Below, one piece after another: positions 5,551 through 5,968 of a stretch of DNA of 5,968 nt. The DNA comes from JBFIHZ01 sp041601535. GTDB taxonomy: Bacteria > Pseudomonadota > Gammaproteobacteria > Xanthomonadales > SZUA-36. The stretch is taken from positions 1 through 5,968 of the forward strand of contig JBFIHZ010000270.1 in assembly GCA_041601535.1 (NCBI GenBank). The letters run 5' to 3'. The notes beneath the pieces were generated by a model. That model made no database searches, had not been told where the DNA came from, and saw only the letters and a list, made by a program, of their open reading frames with translations. Within the stretch, counting starts at the first letter, position 1; every line of letters starts with the position of its first letter. Made by a program: the position numbers and the translations under genes.

Positions 5551-5967
5551 TCAGGAAGGATAATCCTCGAACACAGGCAGTGGCTCCGCGCTGCAGGACC
5601 AGGCGGCTCGCGAGCCATGAAAAATCCGCGCCTGCGGCGCCAGGTTTGGTTCGTCTTTCAGCGAGCCGGCGGGAATGAAAACCATATTCATGGCCGGGAT
5701 ATTCATCGGCAAAGGACTGCCGCAACGGGAACAGAATGACCGGCTGAAGCGTTCCGCCTCGGGCAGCTTGAAGTGGCTGATCAGGCTTTCGTCACCTTCC
5801 CATGCAACCGGACCGCCCTTCACGAACAGATTGCTGGAGTGGGCGGCGCCGCTGGCTTTGCGGCAGCGGGAGCAATGGCAATGAAAAAAACGTGAAGGGT
5901 TGCCGGTCACGCTGTAGCTGAGAGCGCCGCACAGGCAGGATCCGTTGAGAGTCTGTTGTTCTGACAT
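5551..5967 (-). CDS. GFA-family zinc-binding protein (CENP-V/GFA domain)
   Basis: This is a complete 138-residue protein built almost entirely of one GFA domain. The zinc ligands are in place: C11 and C13 in SCLCGAL; C30, C32 and C35 in FHCHCSRCRKASG; C79 and C82 in FCSRCGSPL. This is the CxCG, CxCxxC and CxxCG arrangement of the family, which binds structural and second zinc ions. The family is named after a glutathione-dependent formaldehyde-activating enzyme, but most members have no proven reaction, and no formaldehyde dehydrogenase gene is visible here. The ATG at 5967 is one base from the window end, so its ribosome-binding site and promoter cannot be seen. The gene converges on the kinase gene with 58 bases between. 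A run of six A (5536-5541) gives six T on its own strand just after the stop, but only a 5-bp stem (5557-5567) precedes it, 15 bases away. It is a weak terminator at best. Confidence 0.93.
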   Translation of the reverse strand: MSEQQTLNGSCLCGALSYSVTGNPSRFFHCHCSRCRKASGAAHSSNLFVKGGPVAWEGDESLISHFKLPEAERFSRSFCSRCGSPLPMNIPAMNMVFIPAGSLKDEPNLAPQARIFHGSRAAWSCSAEPLPVFEDYPS

Positions 5968-5968
5968 G

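Overview
The window looks like chromosomal DNA from a moderately GC-rich gammaproteobacterium. That assignment is an inference. It rests on a close YbdG-type channel, a YniA-type kinase that aligns with E. coli YniA from the first residues, and a Gcw_chp-type outer-surface protein of a kind common in marine and environmental proteobacteria. I see no transposase, integrase, phage gene, tRNA, rRNA or CRISPR array.

Layout, left to right. (1) 1-567, plus: the C-terminal end of a hybrid sensor histidine kinase, with the last part of the ATPase domain followed by a receiver domain. (2) 572-1267, minus: a class I SAM-dependent methyltransferase that converges on the kinase with only 4 bases between the stop codons. 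(3) 1433-2683, plus: a YbdG-type mechanosensitive channel, divergent from the methyltransferase, with a plausible promoter whose spacer contains a perfect 12-bp palindrome. (4) 2684-2882: a gap between convergent genes that is packed with short hairpins. (5) 2883-3524, minus: a secreted Gcw_chp/TIGR02001-family protein of unknown function. (6) 3525-4123: about 600 bases with no convincing protein gene. It contains a terminator-like hairpin, a long near-perfect hairpin, an AT-rich stretch with short repeats, and a dyad just before the next gene. (7) 4124-4576 and 4587-5492, plus: a low-molecular-weight protein-tyrosine phosphatase followed 10 bases later by a fructosamine/ribulosamine-3-kinase homologue. 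(8) 5551-5967, minus: a small zinc-binding GFA-family protein whose promoter lies beyond the window.

The most coherent functional unit is the phosphatase-kinase pair. Work on bacterial FN3K homologues has noted that LMW-PTP genes sit directly upstream of them in several unrelated genomes. It also showed that such phosphatases can dephosphorylate ribulosamine 5-phosphates, so the kinase can then phosphorylate the 3-position and destabilise the adduct. The pair here is therefore best read as a candidate protein-deglycation (repair) operon rather than a tyrosine-phosphate signalling gene next to an unrelated kinase. The other genes are single units with no evident pathway link to it. The least explained DNA is the 3525-4123 gap.
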